Of a DNA stretch of 64,000 bases, positions 8,168 through 17,542 are shown piece by piece. Under the pieces are notes generated by a model that saw only the letters and a list, made by a program, of their open reading frames with translations, ran no database searches and was not told where the DNA came from. Within the stretch, counting starts at the first letter, position 1. Each line of letters starts with the position of its first letter. The stretch comes from Mycobacterium paraense (lineage in GTDB: Bacteria > Actinomycetota > Actinomycetes > Mycobacteriales > Mycobacteriaceae), in contig NZ_LQPM01000007.1 in NCBI RefSeq assembly GCF_002101815.1, forward strand, positions 62,001-126,000, read 5' to 3'. The translations under genes and the position numbers were made by a program.

Positions 8168-8955
8168 CCGCTGAGCAGGCGGCGCAGCTGGCCCAGGGTT
8201 TCGGGTCCGGCGTCGCTGCAGATCCGCGAAGGGTTCCCGGGGCGACGACCCCACAGCAGTAGGACCCGCGCGGCAGCATCGGTTTCCAGGGTGGCCGGGC
8301 CTTCGGGCCCGGCCATTCCGATGTAGGTGTGGTCGGCGTCGGCGGTGACGACGACGTCGTCGCCGCCGGGGACCCGCAGCCGGCCTTCGATCCGCTCACC
8401 CTCGCGTAACCCCTTGGCGCCCTTGGCAAGCAGCGGGCGCCCGACCGCGGTGACGCTGTGCGTGGTCATCCACGGCTCGGCCAGCCGCGCCTGCGCGGCC
8501 GGATCGTCGCCGGTGATGTCCCAGCAGTGCAGGACCAGCTCTTCGCGCATGTGCTCGGCGAACCACGGCACCTTCATGGTGCGACCGGTCCACGCGACGT
8601 CCGTGTCCGCCGGCACGGCGTCCGCGGCCGTCGCGACGTCGTTCAGCGTGGCCATCCGCTCGTGCAGCGCGTCCCACAGCTCGGCGTCGCCGAGGGCGCG
8701 CAGGGGCCCCTCCCGCTCCTCGAACCCGCGGGTGCCGACGGGGTTTCCCTCCAGGTGCGCCTGCAGGACCCGGGCCAGCTCCTCGGCGTTTCCGGCCTGG
8801 TGGATGACGACGTCGCGGACCGTCCAGGCTTCGCACCAGGTGCCGGTGTCGGGCCGGCGCTGCTGCACCGCGTCGAGGAAGGGCCGCCATTCGGGGAATC
8901 GATCGTGGTCGATGTGTCGTTTCACGGCGTCCGGTATACCCGCCGCCTCTGACAA
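8161..8955 (-). CDS. Maleylpyruvate-isomerase-type, mycothiol-dependent family protein
   Basis: A protein of about 264 residues with the DinB/MDMPI layout. The N-terminal helical bundle has WTVRDVVIHQAGNAEEL, and a later helix has EHMREELVLHCWDI; the histidines of these two segments are the usual metal ligands. The C-terminal third (EGRLRVPGGDDVVV onward) is a small beta-rich domain resembling the MDMPI C-terminal or sterol-carrier-like domain. Members are mycothiol-linked thiol transferases or isomerases; the substrate is unknown. The TTG at 8955 touches the fbiC stop directly; a GTG at 8925 before KRHIDHDRF is an equally plausible start. Likely the second gene of the fbiC transcript. Confidence 0.75.
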   Translation of the reverse strand: MSEAAGIPDAVKRHIDHDRFPEWRPFLDAVQQRRPDTGTWCEAWTVRDVVIHQAGNAEELARVLQAHLEGNPVGTRGFEEREGPLRALGDAELWDALHERMATLNDVATAADAVPADTDVAWTGRTMKVPWFAEHMREELVLHCWDITGDDPAAQARLAEPWMTTHSVTAVGRPLLAKGAKGLREGERIEGRLRVPGGDDVVVTADADHTYIGMAGPEGPATLETDAAARVLLLWGRRPGNPSRICSDAGPETLGQLRRLLSGY

Positions 8956-11547
8956 CTAAGCCGCGAGCGGGGCGTACGTGGTGGTGCGCTGGCGCGCCGG
9001 GCGACCGATGCCTTGGGCGATCGCCGCCAGCTCCGCGACGGTCTTCGACGATCCGTGCTCGGAGCCGGCCATCCGCGAGATGGTCTCCTCCATCAGCGTG
9101 CCGCCCAGGTCGTTGGCGCCGCCGTTGAGCATCACCCGCGTGCGTTCGACACCGAGCTTGACCCAGCTGGTCTGGATGTGGGAGATGCGGCCGTGCAACA
9201 TGATCCGCGCCAGGGCGTGCACGGCCCGGTTGTCGCGGTGGGTGGGCCCGGGCCGCGCCGCGCCGGCCAGGTACAGCGGCGAGCTCTGGTGCACGAACGG
9301 CAACGGCACGAACTCGGTGAATCCGCCGGTGCGGTCCTGAATGTCGCGCAGGACGTTGAGGTGGCCGACCCAGTGCCGCGGGCTGTCGACGTGGCCGTAC
9401 ATCATCGTCGACGAGGATCGCAGGCCGACCTCGTGCGCGGTGCTGACGATCTCGATCCACATCGACGTCGGCAGCTTGCCCTTGGTGAGCACCCAGCGGA
9501 CCTCGTCGTCCAGGATCTCGGCGGCGGTGCCGGGGATGGTGTCCAGCCCGGCCTCGCGCAGGCTGATCAGCCACTCGCGGATGCTCAACCCGCTCTTGGT
9601 CACGCCGTTGGCGATCTCCATCGGGGAGAACGCGTGCACGTGCATCGACGGCACGCGGGCCTTGACCGCGCGCACCAGCTCGGCGTAGCCGGTCACCGGC
9701 AGCTCGGGATCGATCCCGCCCTGCATGCACACCTCGGTGGCGCCCTCGACGTGCGCCTCCCAGGCGCGGTCGGCGACCTCTTCGGTGGACAGCGAATATG
9801 CGTCGGCGTCGCCCTTGCGCTGCGCGAAGGCGCAGAACCGGCAGCCGGTGTAGCAGATGTTGGTGAAGTTGATGTTGCGGTTCACCACGAAGGTGACGTC
9901 GTCGCCGACCGTGTCGCGCCGCAGCGAATCCGCCAGCGCCGCAACCGCATCCAGCGCCGGGCCGTCGGCCGTCGCCAACGCCAGGTACTCGTCGTCGGAG
10001 CAGCCGGCGGGATCGCGTTCGGCCGACCGTAGGGCGGCCAGCACGTCGGTGTCCAGGCGTTCAGGCGCTTTGGCGCCCTGCGCGCCCAGCTCCTGCACGC
10101 GGTCCCGGATCGATTCCCAGTCGCCGAACGCGCTGTCCAGGTCGCTGCGTGCTTCGGTGTTGCGGCCTTCGGTGTCGATCGCCGCATGCAGGTCGACCCG
10201 GCCGGCGGACTCCACGTCGTCGGGCTCCTGCCACGGCATGCCGACCGGGTTGACGTCGCGGGCCAGGCCGGTCCGCGGATCGGCAAGCGCGGCAACGTGT
10301 CCCCGCACCCGCGGGTCGATCCACGCCGCGCCGGCCTGGACGTACTTGGGCTGTGCGGTCAACCGCTGCACGAGGTCGTATCCGGCCTCGGCGGTGATCG
10401 CCGCCAGCTCATCCAGCGCGGGCCACGGCCGTTCGGGATTGACGTGGTCGGGGGTCAGCGGTGAGACGCCGCCCCAGTCGTCCACGCCGGCGCCGATCAG
10501 CGCCAGGCACTCCTCGCGCGAGACCAGGTTGGGCGGCGCCTGGATGCGCATCCCCGGCCCGAGCACCAAGCGCGCGACCGCCACGGTCGCCAGGTAGTCC
10601 TCGATCCCGGCGTCCGGAACCGCGGCCATCGCGGTGTGCTCCTTGGCCCGGAAGTTCTGCACGATCACTTCCTGGACATGCCCGAACTCCTTGTGCGACT
10701 TGCGAATCGCATGCAAGGTGTCCGCGCGTTCTGGCAGCGTCTCGCCGATGCCGACGAGCAGCCCGGTGGTGAACGGAATGGACAACCGCCCGGCGTCGGT
10801 CAGCGCGCGCAGCCGCACCGCCGGGTCCTTGTCCGGGCTGCCGTAGTGCGCAAGGCCTTTCGTCTCGAACAGCCGCCGCGACGTGGTCTCGAGCATCATG
10901 CCCATCGACGGCGCCACCGGCTTGAGCCGCGACATCTCCGACCAGCTCATCACGCCGGGGTTCAGGTGCGGCAGCAGCCCGGTCTCCTCGAGCACCCGGA
11001 TGGCCATCGCCCGCACGTACGACAGGGTCGAGTCGTAGCCCCGCTGGTCGAGCCAGTCCCGGGCCTCCGGCCAGCGGTCCTCGGGCCGGTCACCGAGGGT
11101 GAATAGCGCCTCCTTGCAACCCAGTTCGGCCCCGCGGCGGGCGATGTCGAGGATCTCGTCGGGCTCCAGGTACATGCCCGCGCCCTGGGCGCGCAGCTTG
11201 CCGGGGACGGTGACAAAGGTGCAGTAATGGCAGGTGTCGCGGCACAGGTGGGTGACCGGGATGAAGACCTTGCGGGAATAGCTGATCGGCAACCGGCCGT
11301 TCGGCCCGCGCCGCCCGGCCGACTCGAGGCCCGCGTCGCGCACCCGCGCCGCGCTGGCGCACAGATCGGCGAGATCCTCGCCGCGCGCCGTCATCGCGAC
11401 GGCCGCCTCGTCGAGGTTCAGCGCGACCCCGTCCCGGGCCCGCCGCAGCACCCGCCGCAACGCCGACGCGCCGGCCTTGGGGGGAACGACAGGGCTGGGC
11501 AGAACGACGGGCTCCAGAGGCTCCGGTGTTCCCGGTGTCAGTGGCAC
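8956..11547 (-). CDS. fbiC: 7,8-didemethyl-8-hydroxy-5-deazariboflavin (FO) synthase FbiC
   Basis: FbiC builds the FO chromophore of coenzyme F420 from tyrosine and 5-amino-6-ribitylamino-uracil. At 863 residues it is the fused actinobacterial form of CofG and CofH. Two radical-SAM cysteine triads are visible: CRDTCHYC (Cys102, 106, 109) in the CofG half, and CYTGCRFC in the CofH half. The CofH half also has [14 protein letters not shown]. The GTG at 11547 is chosen because known mycobacterial FbiC starts close to this point and GGGAAG lies about ten bases upstream; the frame is open to 11592. F420 users in this window include the Rv1155-like protein near 36.5 kb. Confidence 0.93.
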   Translation of the reverse strand: MPLTPGTPEPLEPVVLPSPVVPPKAGASALRRVLRRARDGVALNLDEAAVAMTARGEDLADLCASAARVRDAGLESAGRRGPNGRLPISYSRKVFIPVTHLCRDTCHYCTFVTVPGKLRAQGAGMYLEPDEILDIARRGAELGCKEALFTLGDRPEDRWPEARDWLDQRGYDSTLSYVRAMAIRVLEETGLLPHLNPGVMSWSEMSRLKPVAPSMGMMLETTSRRLFETKGLAHYGSPDKDPAVRLRALTDAGRLSIPFTTGLLVGIGETLPERADTLHAIRKSHKEFGHVQEVIVQNFRAKEHTAMAAVPDAGIEDYLATVAVARLVLGPGMRIQAPPNLVSREECLALIGAGVDDWGGVSPLTPDHVNPERPWPALDELAAITAEAGYDLVQRLTAQPKYVQAGAAWIDPRVRGHVAALADPRTGLARDVNPVGMPWQEPDDVESAGRVDLHAAIDTEGRNTEARSDLDSAFGDWESIRDRVQELGAQGAKAPERLDTDVLAALRSAERDPAGCSDDEYLALATADGPALDAVAALADSLRRDTVGDDVTFVVNRNINFTNICYTGCRFCAFAQRKGDADAYSLSTEEVADRAWEAHVEGATEVCMQGGIDPELPVTGYAELVRAVKARVPSMHVHAFSPMEIANGVTKSGLSIREWLISLREAGLDTIPGTAAEILDDEVRWVLTKGKLPTSMWIEIVSTAHEVGLRSSSTMMYGHVDSPRHWVGHLNVLRDIQDRTGGFTEFVPLPFVHQSSPLYLAGAARPGPTHRDNRAVHALARIMLHGRISHIQTSWVKLGVERTRVMLNGGANDLGGTLMEETISRMAGSEHGSSKTVAELAAIAQGIGRPARQRTTTYAPLAA

Positions 11548-11773
11548 GTTGGTGTAACTTCCCCACGCTCGAATTTCATCCGCCCGGCCCAAACCTGTGA
11601 AAGCTTGGGCAACGGTGCCATACGCGCAACAGTAGCGCCAGGCTGCGGCCGGCCCGAGGTCGACATCCCGGCCCCGGGGACGCCCCCGCTGCCCTTAGCT
11701 ATGTGTTTGGCGGACTTGGCCGCTAACCAGCGGCGATCGCGTTACCATCCGTCGTATCTCAGAGAGGTGCTAG

Positions 11774-12877
11774 ATGTCGTTCCTATTCGCCGACCCCGAG
11801 GCGCTGGCAGCAGCGGCTTCGGACCTGTTCGGCATCGGATCGACGCTCAGCACGGCCAATACCGCGGCGGCGGCCCCGACCAGCGCGGTGGCGGCGGCCG
11901 CCGCTGACCAGGTATCGGCGCAGGTCGCGGCGTTTCTGTCCGAGCACGGGCTGGGATATCAGCAGATCAGCGCGCAGATCGCCGGGTTTCACGAGCAGTT
12001 CGTCCAGGCGCTGAGCGCCGGTGCCGGCGCGTATGCGGCGGCCGAGGCCGACGCGGCGCAGAACCTCGCGGGTGCGGTGAACGCACCCGCCGCGTCGCTG
12101 CTCGGCGGCGGTGGCACCGGCGTCGCCGGCGTCGCCGGTGCGGCCGCGGTGGCCGGCGGAGCCGTGTCCGGTGCGGTGAACCAGGTCGAAAGCGTCGTGG
12201 CGGGCTCCACCAATCTCCTGGGCGGCGGCGCGGGGGCGCTCGGCGCCGGGCTGCTCGGCGGCGGCGCCCAGGCCGTCGCCGGCCAGGCCGGCGCGGCGAT
12301 CAACGCCGTGTCGGGGGCGGCCGTCAACGCCGTCTCCGGTGCGATGACCGAGGTCGAAAGCGTCGTGGCGAGCTCCGCCAATCTGCTGGGCGGCGCCGGG
12401 CTGTTCGGCGGCGTCGGCCAGGCCGCCGCGCTGCTGCTGGGGCCCACGGGCGGGATAAGGGCTCTGACGGCGGCCAGCGCGCTGCTCGCGCCGGCCGCGG
12501 TGACCAACGCCGCAGCGGTGTCGGCGGCGAACGCATTCGCCCCGATCGCCCAGTCGATCGAGAACGCCTACCTGCTGATCGAGCCGTACGTGCAGTACGG
12601 CTTCGAGCTGGCCTCCTACGCGGCGGGCTGGCTGCCCTGGATCGGCTGGATCGTGGCCCCGCAGATCATGTACTTCTACAACCTGTTCGAGCCCATGGTG
12701 CAGAGCGGCCTGTTCAACATCCTGGACTGGCTGGGCGGCACCATCACCTTTGCCCAGGGCCTGAACAACTTCATCAACGCCACCACGGCGTCGATCAACT
12801 ACTTCATCCAGACCGAGATCAACTGGTTCCTGAGCTTCCTGCCGCCGCTCCCGCCGCTGCCGCCGTTCTTCCCGTAA
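11774..12877 (+). CDS. PE-family protein (PE12-like position)
   Basis: A 367-residue PE protein. Residues 1 to about 95 are the PE domain: [16 protein letters not shown] start, two long Ala-rich helices and the secretion-type YAAAEAD signal (Tyr-x3-Glu/Asp) for ESX export. Residues about 105-230 are Gly/Ala-rich with two related blocks, NQVESVVAGSTNLLGGG and TEVESVVASSANLLGG. The last about 110 residues are aromatic and hydrophobic (YVQYGFELASYAAGWLPWIG) and end in a Pro run. It is not a PGRS protein. Location between fbiC and the Rv1171-like gene matches M. tuberculosis PE12. AGAGAGG lies just upstream of ATG 11774. Confidence 0.85.
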   Translation: MSFLFADPEALAAAASDLFGIGSTLSTANTAAAAPTSAVAAAAADQVSAQVAAFLSEHGLGYQQISAQIAGFHEQFVQALSAGAGAYAAAEADAAQNLAGAVNAPAASLLGGGGTGVAGVAGAAAVAGGAVSGAVNQVESVVAGSTNLLGGGAGALGAGLLGGGAQAVAGQAGAAINAVSGAAVNAVSGAMTEVESVVASSANLLGGAGLFGGVGQAAALLLGPTGGIRALTAASALLAPAAVTNAAAVSAANAFAPIAQSIENAYLLIEPYVQYGFELASYAAGWLPWIGWIVAPQIMYFYNLFEPMVQSGLFNILDWLGGTITFAQGLNNFINATTASINYFIQTEINWFLSFLPPLPPLPPFFP

Positions 12878-12887
12878 CGGGAGCCCG

Positions 12888-13304
12888 TCAGCGCCGGCGC
12901 CCGCGCCGCATCAGCACCCACATCGGCGGGGCAACGCCCAGCAAGATCAGCAGCAGGGCTCCGTACGCCATCAGCCCCCGGCCGCCCAGGATGACGTCGT
13001 CGGCGGGCCCGCCCATGCTCATCACGGCCACCGTGAGCAGCCAGGTCCACAGCGGCAGCGCGGCCACCCGCGCGGACTTGGTCCACAGCCCGGCGGCCCA
13101 CACCAGTGCCGCGTTGAGCAGCCCGCTGAGCAAACCACTGATGGGGAACGGAATCGAGCCGAGATAGGTAGGCAGCAGGAGCGCGCCGGCGAGTGCCGAC
13201 AGGATCCCGTCGACGGCCAGCAGCGCCAAGACAACGAAACGAATCGCGGGATCTGTCGCGCCGCCGTCCTCGGCGGACGCGGCGCGCGGCTTGGTTTCGG
13301 TCAG
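12888..13304 (-). CDS. Conserved membrane protein (Rv1171-like)
   Basis: A protein of about 138 residues with a charged N-terminus (TETKPRAASAEDGG) and four hydrophobic helices, the last ending before an Arg-rich tail (MRRGRRR). Function unknown. The natural start seems to be a CTG at 13304 overlapping the stop of the 35-residue ORF upstream as CTGA; the orthologous position would be ATGA. An in-frame GTG at 13349 is the conventional alternative but would overlap the small ORF by 49 bases and has no ribosome site. Third gene of an mshB operon. Confidence 0.7.
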   Translation of the reverse strand: MTETKPRAASAEDGGATDPAIRFVVLALLAVDGILSALAGALLLPTYLGSIPFPISGLLSGLLNAALVWAAGLWTKSARVAALPLWTWLLTVAVMSMGGPADDVILGGRGLMAYGALLLILLGVAPPMWVLMRRGRRR

Positions 13305-13408
13305 GTCGGAACGCTGTCGATGTTGGCGAGTATCGAGCCGATGACCCACTGCAGGCTGTCGAGGCGGTCCTGCCAGTGCTGCTGGTTAGGGTCCAGGTCG
13401 GGGTCCAT
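13301..13408 (-). CDS. 35-residue conserved-looking small protein in the mshB operon
   Basis: ATG 13408 is preceded by GGAAGGA seven bases upstream, one of the best ribosome sites in the region. The peptide is acidic and helical: a DPDLDPNQQHWQDRLDSL start, then LQWVIGSILANID, ending SVPT. It lies 33 bases after the mshB stop and overlaps the start of the following membrane-protein gene by four bases. It is too short for most gene callers. Function unknown; a role tied to the membrane neighbour is inference from the overlap. Confidence 0.6.
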   Translation of the reverse strand: MDPDLDPNQQHWQDRLDSLQWVIGSILANIDSVPT

Positions 13409-13441
13409 GCGAATTCCTTCCGTGGCTGCCTGTTTCGCAGC

Positions 13442-14347
13442 CTACCGCGCTGCGGCCGCGGTGAAACCCAGCCCCGCGAGCAGATCCGTCTCCCAGCCGC
13501 GCCCGTCGCGCTCGCCCGCGGCGCCGCCCACCAGGACGTAGTGCTCCTCGGCGACGATGGGCAGCGCCATGTTGTTCGACAGGGCGCAGGCCCGGCCGGT
13601 CGGGCCGACGACGACCTGCGTGGCGTGCGCGGCGAGGGCGGCCCTCTTCGCGGCGAGCGCTTCCGGGTCCGCCTCGACGACGGCGTCGATGTCGGAGTCG
13701 GCGTAGCCGAAGTCGAACTCCTCGTGGGGCGGAATGGCCCAGTCGGCCAGCAGGTCTTCGCGACCCAGCGCCCGCCAGCCGGCATGGAATGCGCTCTCCG
13801 CCAACACCGTCCAGTAGAACTTCGGCACCGCCCAGGGCTCGCCGGGGTAGTCGTCGGCGGAGCCGGCGGCGGCGACGGCGGCCGTCGTGACGGTGTGGGC
13901 GTGAATGTGGTCGGGGTGGCCGTAGCCGCCGTTGGGGTCGTAGGTCACGACGACGTGCGGGCGCTGCGCGCGGATGATGGCGACCAGCGCGCCGACGGCC
14001 TCGCGCTCGTCGGCGTCGATGAACCGCTCGCGCCGCCGCTTCGGGGTGCCCTGCATGCCCGAATCGCGCCATCGTCCCGCGCCGCCGAGATAGAGGGGCC
14101 CGCTGACGCCGAGCGCCCGCAAGGCGTTGGTGAGCTCGCCGATTCGGTAGCCACCAAGTTGGTCCGCCTGATCGACGGCGAGTCCGGCCCACAGCTCGCC
14201 GATGACCTCGCCCTCCTCGCCGAGGGTGCAGGTGACGACGCGCACCTGCGCGCCGAGTGCGGTGTAGTGGGCGATGGTGGCGCCGTTGCTGAGGCTCTCG
14301 TCGTCCGGGTGCGCGTGGACGAACAGCAGCCGCGGAGTCTCGGGCAT
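13442..14347 (-). CDS. mshB: GlcNAc-Ins deacetylase MshB (mycothiol synthesis)
   Basis: MshB removes the acetyl group from 1-O-(2-acetamido-2-deoxyglucosyl)-myo-inositol, the second step in making mycothiol. The 301-residue protein has the LmbE/PIG-L zinc signature at the start, AHPDDES: His13 and Asp16 are zinc ligands and Asp15 the likely general base. The third ligand lies in [14 protein letters not shown]. Length is close to the M. tuberculosis enzyme. It starts at ATG 14347 and is divergent from the TetR gene with about 60 bases between starts. The small ORF and Rv1171-like gene follow in the same operon. Confidence 0.95.
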   Translation of the reverse strand: MPETPRLLFVHAHPDDESLSNGATIAHYTALGAQVRVVTCTLGEEGEVIGELWAGLAVDQADQLGGYRIGELTNALRALGVSGPLYLGGAGRWRDSGMQGTPKRRRERFIDADEREAVGALVAIIRAQRPHVVVTYDPNGGYGHPDHIHAHTVTTAAVAAAGSADDYPGEPWAVPKFYWTVLAESAFHAGWRALGREDLLADWAIPPHEEFDFGYADSDIDAVVEADPEALAAKRAALAAHATQVVVGPTGRACALSNNMALPIVAEEHYVLVGGAAGERDGRGWETDLLAGLGFTAAAAR

Positions 14348-14407
14348 GGACGCACCCTACCCCGGAGGCGAGCGGCGGATAGGAACGCGGGCGGCTACTA
14401 TCGAGAA

Positions 14408-15010
14408 ATGCCGCAGCTAACCCAGGACCGGAGCAGCACCCGGAGCCGCCGACGTGGCGAAGTGCTCGAACGTGCGCTCTACGAGGCCACGCTGGCGGAG
14501 TTGGCCGAAGTCGGCTACGGCGGGCTGACCATGGAAGGTATCGCGGCGCGCGCCCACACCGGCAAGGCGGCGCTGTACCGGCGCTGGTGCAGCAAGCACG
14601 ATCTGGTGCACGCCGCCCTGGTCTATGCGCTGCCGCCGATGCCCGAGCTGCGCTCCGGCCGGTCGGCCAGGGAGAACCTGCTGGCCATGTTCATTTCGCA
14701 CCGCGACATGCTGGCCGGCAAGACCACCTTCCCCGGACTGGACGTCGTCCATCAGCTGCTGCACGAACCGGAGATGCGCATCATCTTCGCCGACGCCGTG
14801 GTGGCGCCGCGCTTGGAGATTCTCGAATCGATCCTGCGGTCCGCGGTCGACGACGGCGACCTCGATCCCACCACGATCACGCCGCTGACCGCGCGGGTGG
14901 GACCGGCGTTGATCAACCAACACTTCCTGCTCACCGGCGAACCGCCGACCCGGCGGGACCTGGCGATCATCGTCGACACCGTGATCCCGCCGCGCGCGAC
15001 GGCCGACTAA
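14408..15010 (+). CDS. TetR-family transcriptional regulator (Rv1167c-like)
   Basis: A 200-residue TetR regulator. After an Arg-rich start (RSSTRSRRRGE), the helix-turn-helix is TMEGIAARAHTGKAALYRRW at about residues 41-60. The ligand-binding half includes LDVVHQLLHEPEMRIIF and ends HFLLTGEPPTRRDLAI, the family type with a C-terminal TetR_C_16-like domain. It is divergent from mshB and could control it or itself; no clear palindrome was spotted in the 60-base gap. The gene ends four bases inside the convergent PE gene. Confidence 0.85.
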   Translation: MPQLTQDRSSTRSRRRGEVLERALYEATLAELAEVGYGGLTMEGIAARAHTGKAALYRRWCSKHDLVHAALVYALPPMPELRSGRSARENLLAMFISHRDMLAGKTTFPGLDVVHQLLHEPEMRIIFADAVVAPRLEILESILRSAVDDGDLDPTTITPLTARVGPALINQHFLLTGEPPTRRDLAIIVDTVIPPRATAD

Positions 15011-17304
15011 CCCAGGATCAGGCCGGCGAAGTCGGCACCGGCGGCCAGGCTTTGGTCGAAGATGCCCTCGATGCCGCCGATGTTGCCGCCGTTGAAGACC
15101 TGCCCCGCGGTACCGGTCAGCAGCGTGCTGATGGCCGGCGTCTGGACACCGCTCAGGAAGCTGTTCACCGTCTGCTCGCCGGTGCCCAGGATCAGGTTGC
15201 CCACATTGAAGAGCCGGTTCAGCCCGCCGTTGAAGGCGACCGGGGTCCCGAAAGTGCTTGTCTCCCAAGCCAGCTCGTTGGCCACCAGGTTGGTGTTGAA
15301 GCCGACCTCCGCGGGAATCAGGTTGGCCAGGAAGTTGACCTGCCCCGAAGCCAGGCCCTGCAACCCCGCGGTGGGCGCCGCCACCAGCGCCACCCCGAGG
15401 TTGGGCACCCCGGCCAACAGCGATCCGTTGAGCGCCGCGGTCAGGGAAGCCTGCAGGCCGGCCGCGTTGATCCCCGCCGTCAACGCGGCCTGCAGGGAGC
15501 CGTTGCCGGTCAGCGAGGTCGCGACCGCGCTGATGACGTTGAGGTCCCACAAGAACTTGGTGTCCAAGGCACCGAGGAAGCCGCCCAGGGTGCCGCCGGC
15601 GATCAGGTTGGCCGGGGCGCCCATGGCCAGGCTGGCCAGGATGGCGCCGCCGGTCGGGAGTTGCGCGCCCAACAGGCTGTCGAAGGTCACCTCGCCGGTG
15701 CCCAGCACCGTGTTCCAGAAGTTGAAGAAGCTGTCGATGGAGCCGCCCACGGCGCCGACGCCGCCGAACAGGGCCGTCTCCAACGCGGTCTCCTGGGCGA
15801 CCAGGGCGCCGTTGAAGCCCAGCTCGTTGGTGATCAACGCCCCGTTGAAGCCCAGCTCCATCGCCTGCAGCTGGGCGAGGAAAGCGGGCACGTTCGGCGC
15901 CGTCAGGAGCACCTGCCAGGGCGCAACCAGGTTGGCGAACAGGGTGGGCAGCCCGGCGAGACCGAGGCTGAGGCCCCCGTTCAGCGCGACATTGAGCTGG
16001 GCGCTGAGCCCCGACAGGCCGGCGGTGATGCTGGCGCCCAGGCTGGGGCTGAAGCCGAAGGCCCCGCCCAGCGCCGCCAGCGCGGCGTTCAGGTTGGTCG
16101 GCAGGGTGAAGCCGCCCACCAGCGCGGGCAGGCCGGCGCTGAGGTTGCCGATCAGCGACCCGCCAGTCTGCAGGGCACCGGACAGGGCGGCGCCGAGACC
16201 CGACAGGCTGCCCCCGAAGCCGCCCGACAGCGCGGCGTTGATCGCGCCGCTCAGTCCCGGCAGCCCGGCGGACAGGCTGCCCGCCAGGTTGGACAGCCCG
16301 GCGTTCAGGCTGGTCGCGAGCGCCCCGCCGGTCTGCGCCAATCCCGCAAGGCCACTGTTGATGTCGGCGGCCAGGGTCGCGCCGAGGGGGCCCAGCCCCG
16401 AGAGGCTGGCGCCGAGGCCGCCCGACAGGGCGGCGTTCAGGGAGGCGTTCAACCCGGAAAGCCCGCCGCTGAGGCTGGCCGCGAGGCCCGGGAACGCGAG
16501 GCTCAGGCCGCCGATGAGGCCGGGCAGCCCGGCGCCGAGGCTCGCCGCGATGGCGTTGGCGGCCTGGATGGCCCCCGACAGTTCGGCGCCGAAGTCGGTG
16601 GCAAACATCGAAGCGAGCGGCCCGAACCCGGCGAGGTCGGCGCCCAGGGCGCCCGACAACGCGGCGTTGACCGAGGCGTTCAGCCCGGAAAGTCCGCCGC
16701 TGAGGCTGGCCTGCAACCCCGGCAGCGCGGCGTTGAAGCCGCCCGCCAGACCGGACAGGCTGGTGCCGATGTTGGTGGCCAGCGCCCCGCCGGTCTGCGC
16801 CAGCGCCGTCAGGCCGCTGTTCAGGTTGGTTGCGATCGCCGCGCCCAGTGGGGCCAGTCCCCCGAGGTTGGCCCCGAGGCTGCCGCTGAGGCTGGCCGAC
16901 ACCGCGGCGTTCAGCGAGACACCGAGCGCGTTGAGATCGGCGCTCAGGCTGGCGCCGAGGCCCGAGAGCCCAGCACTCAGGTCGAAGCCGGCCGCGGGCA
17001 CCGCGCTCGCGAGTGTCTGCACAACGTTTACCTCGGCGGCCGCATAGCTGCCCGCGCCGGTGGTCAAAGTTTGGACGAACTGCTGGTGGAATAGCGCCGC
17101 CTGCGCGCTGAGTTGCTGGTAGCCCGCGGCATGCGAAGAAAAGAGCGCGGCAATTTCCGCCGAAACCTCGTCCGCGGCCGCGGGCAGCAACACGGTGGTC
17201 GCCGCGGCCGCCGCGCTGTTGGCGGACCCGATGGCCGAGCCAAGATTCGCCAAATTGCTTGCCGCATCGGCGATTAGCTCCGGCGCTGCGATGAGAAACG
17301 ACAC
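15007..17304 (-). CDS. Long PE-family protein with internal repeats
   Basis: A 765-residue PE protein. Residues 1 to about 97 are the PE domain, starting MSFLIAAPELIADAAS with GSYAAAEVN where the YxxxD/E export signal is expected. Residues about 105-400 consist of degenerate Leu/Ser/Gly/Ala repeats (GLSGLNAS, NAALSGGLGA, LAQTGGALAT) of roughly 60-70 residues. The C-terminal half has a different pattern: ELGFNGALVAQE / EVGFNTNLVANELAWE blocks, each followed by a 'LGTGE..(T/V)(F/N)S' segment. No catalytic motif was found. M. tuberculosis has a PPE17-PE11 pair here in the opposite orientation, so this locus is rearranged or replaced. ATG 17304. Confidence 0.85.
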   Translation of the reverse strand: MSFLIAAPELIADAASNLANLGSAIGSANSAAAAATTVLLPAAADEVSAEIAALFSSHAAGYQQLSAQAALFHQQFVQTLTTGAGSYAAAEVNVVQTLASAVPAAGFDLSAGLSGLGASLSADLNALGVSLNAAVSASLSGSLGANLGGLAPLGAAIATNLNSGLTALAQTGGALATNIGTSLSGLAGGFNAALPGLQASLSGGLSGLNASVNAALSGALGADLAGFGPLASMFATDFGAELSGAIQAANAIAASLGAGLPGLIGGLSLAFPGLAASLSGGLSGLNASLNAALSGGLGASLSGLGPLGATLAADINSGLAGLAQTGGALATSLNAGLSNLAGSLSAGLPGLSGAINAALSGGFGGSLSGLGAALSGALQTGGSLIGNLSAGLPALVGGFTLPTNLNAALAALGGAFGFSPSLGASITAGLSGLSAQLNVALNGGLSLGLAGLPTLFANLVAPWQVLLTAPNVPAFLAQLQAMELGFNGALITNELGFNGALVAQETALETALFGGVGAVGGSIDSFFNFWNTVLGTGEVTFDSLLGAQLPTGGAILASLAMGAPANLIAGGTLGGFLGALDTKFLWDLNVISAVATSLTGNGSLQAALTAGINAAGLQASLTAALNGSLLAGVPNLGVALVAAPTAGLQGLASGQVNFLANLIPAEVGFNTNLVANELAWETSTFGTPVAFNGGLNRLFNVGNLILGTGEQTVNSFLSGVQTPAISTLLTGTAGQVFNGGNIGGIEGIFDQSLAAGADFAGLILG
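16240..16950 (-). repeat. Degenerate tandem repeats inside the long PE gene
   Basis: Three protein-level units are visible in order on the minus strand: LNAAVSASLSGSLGANLGGL...LAQTGGALATN, then GLNASVNAALSGALGADLAGFG, then GLNASLNAALSGGLGASLSGLG...LAQTGGALATS. Unit length is about 60-70 codons and identity is highest between the first and third. A further shortened copy follows around 16160-16240. Confidence 0.6.
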
Positions 17305-17542
17305 ACTGACCTCCCCGGTTCACCACACCATGGTCGCTATACCCCCGTCGCCCGATCGGGCGGGTGTCGCGATGGCCGCAGCGTATCGAAATGGCGAGCT
17401 GAAAACGGTCGTTTGCACCAAGCAAGTTTGCGGATACGCGTTTCGATTAATTCGTCATAAATTCGTTACTTTCGAGCCACGCGATGCGTCACATGTCCAT
17501 TCGTAGAAAATGGACGTTTTCAAATTTCGTAGAAATGCTCGG

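Noticed and set aside
16240..16950. Regularly repeated DNA in the PE gene as a CRISPR array
   Set aside because: Repeats are in frame, degenerate and coding with no constant spacer length or non-coding spacers.
15062..17047. A 661-codon plus-strand frame over the long PE gene
   Set aside because: Low-complexity antisense of the repeat region; the PE start and domain on the minus strand are definite.
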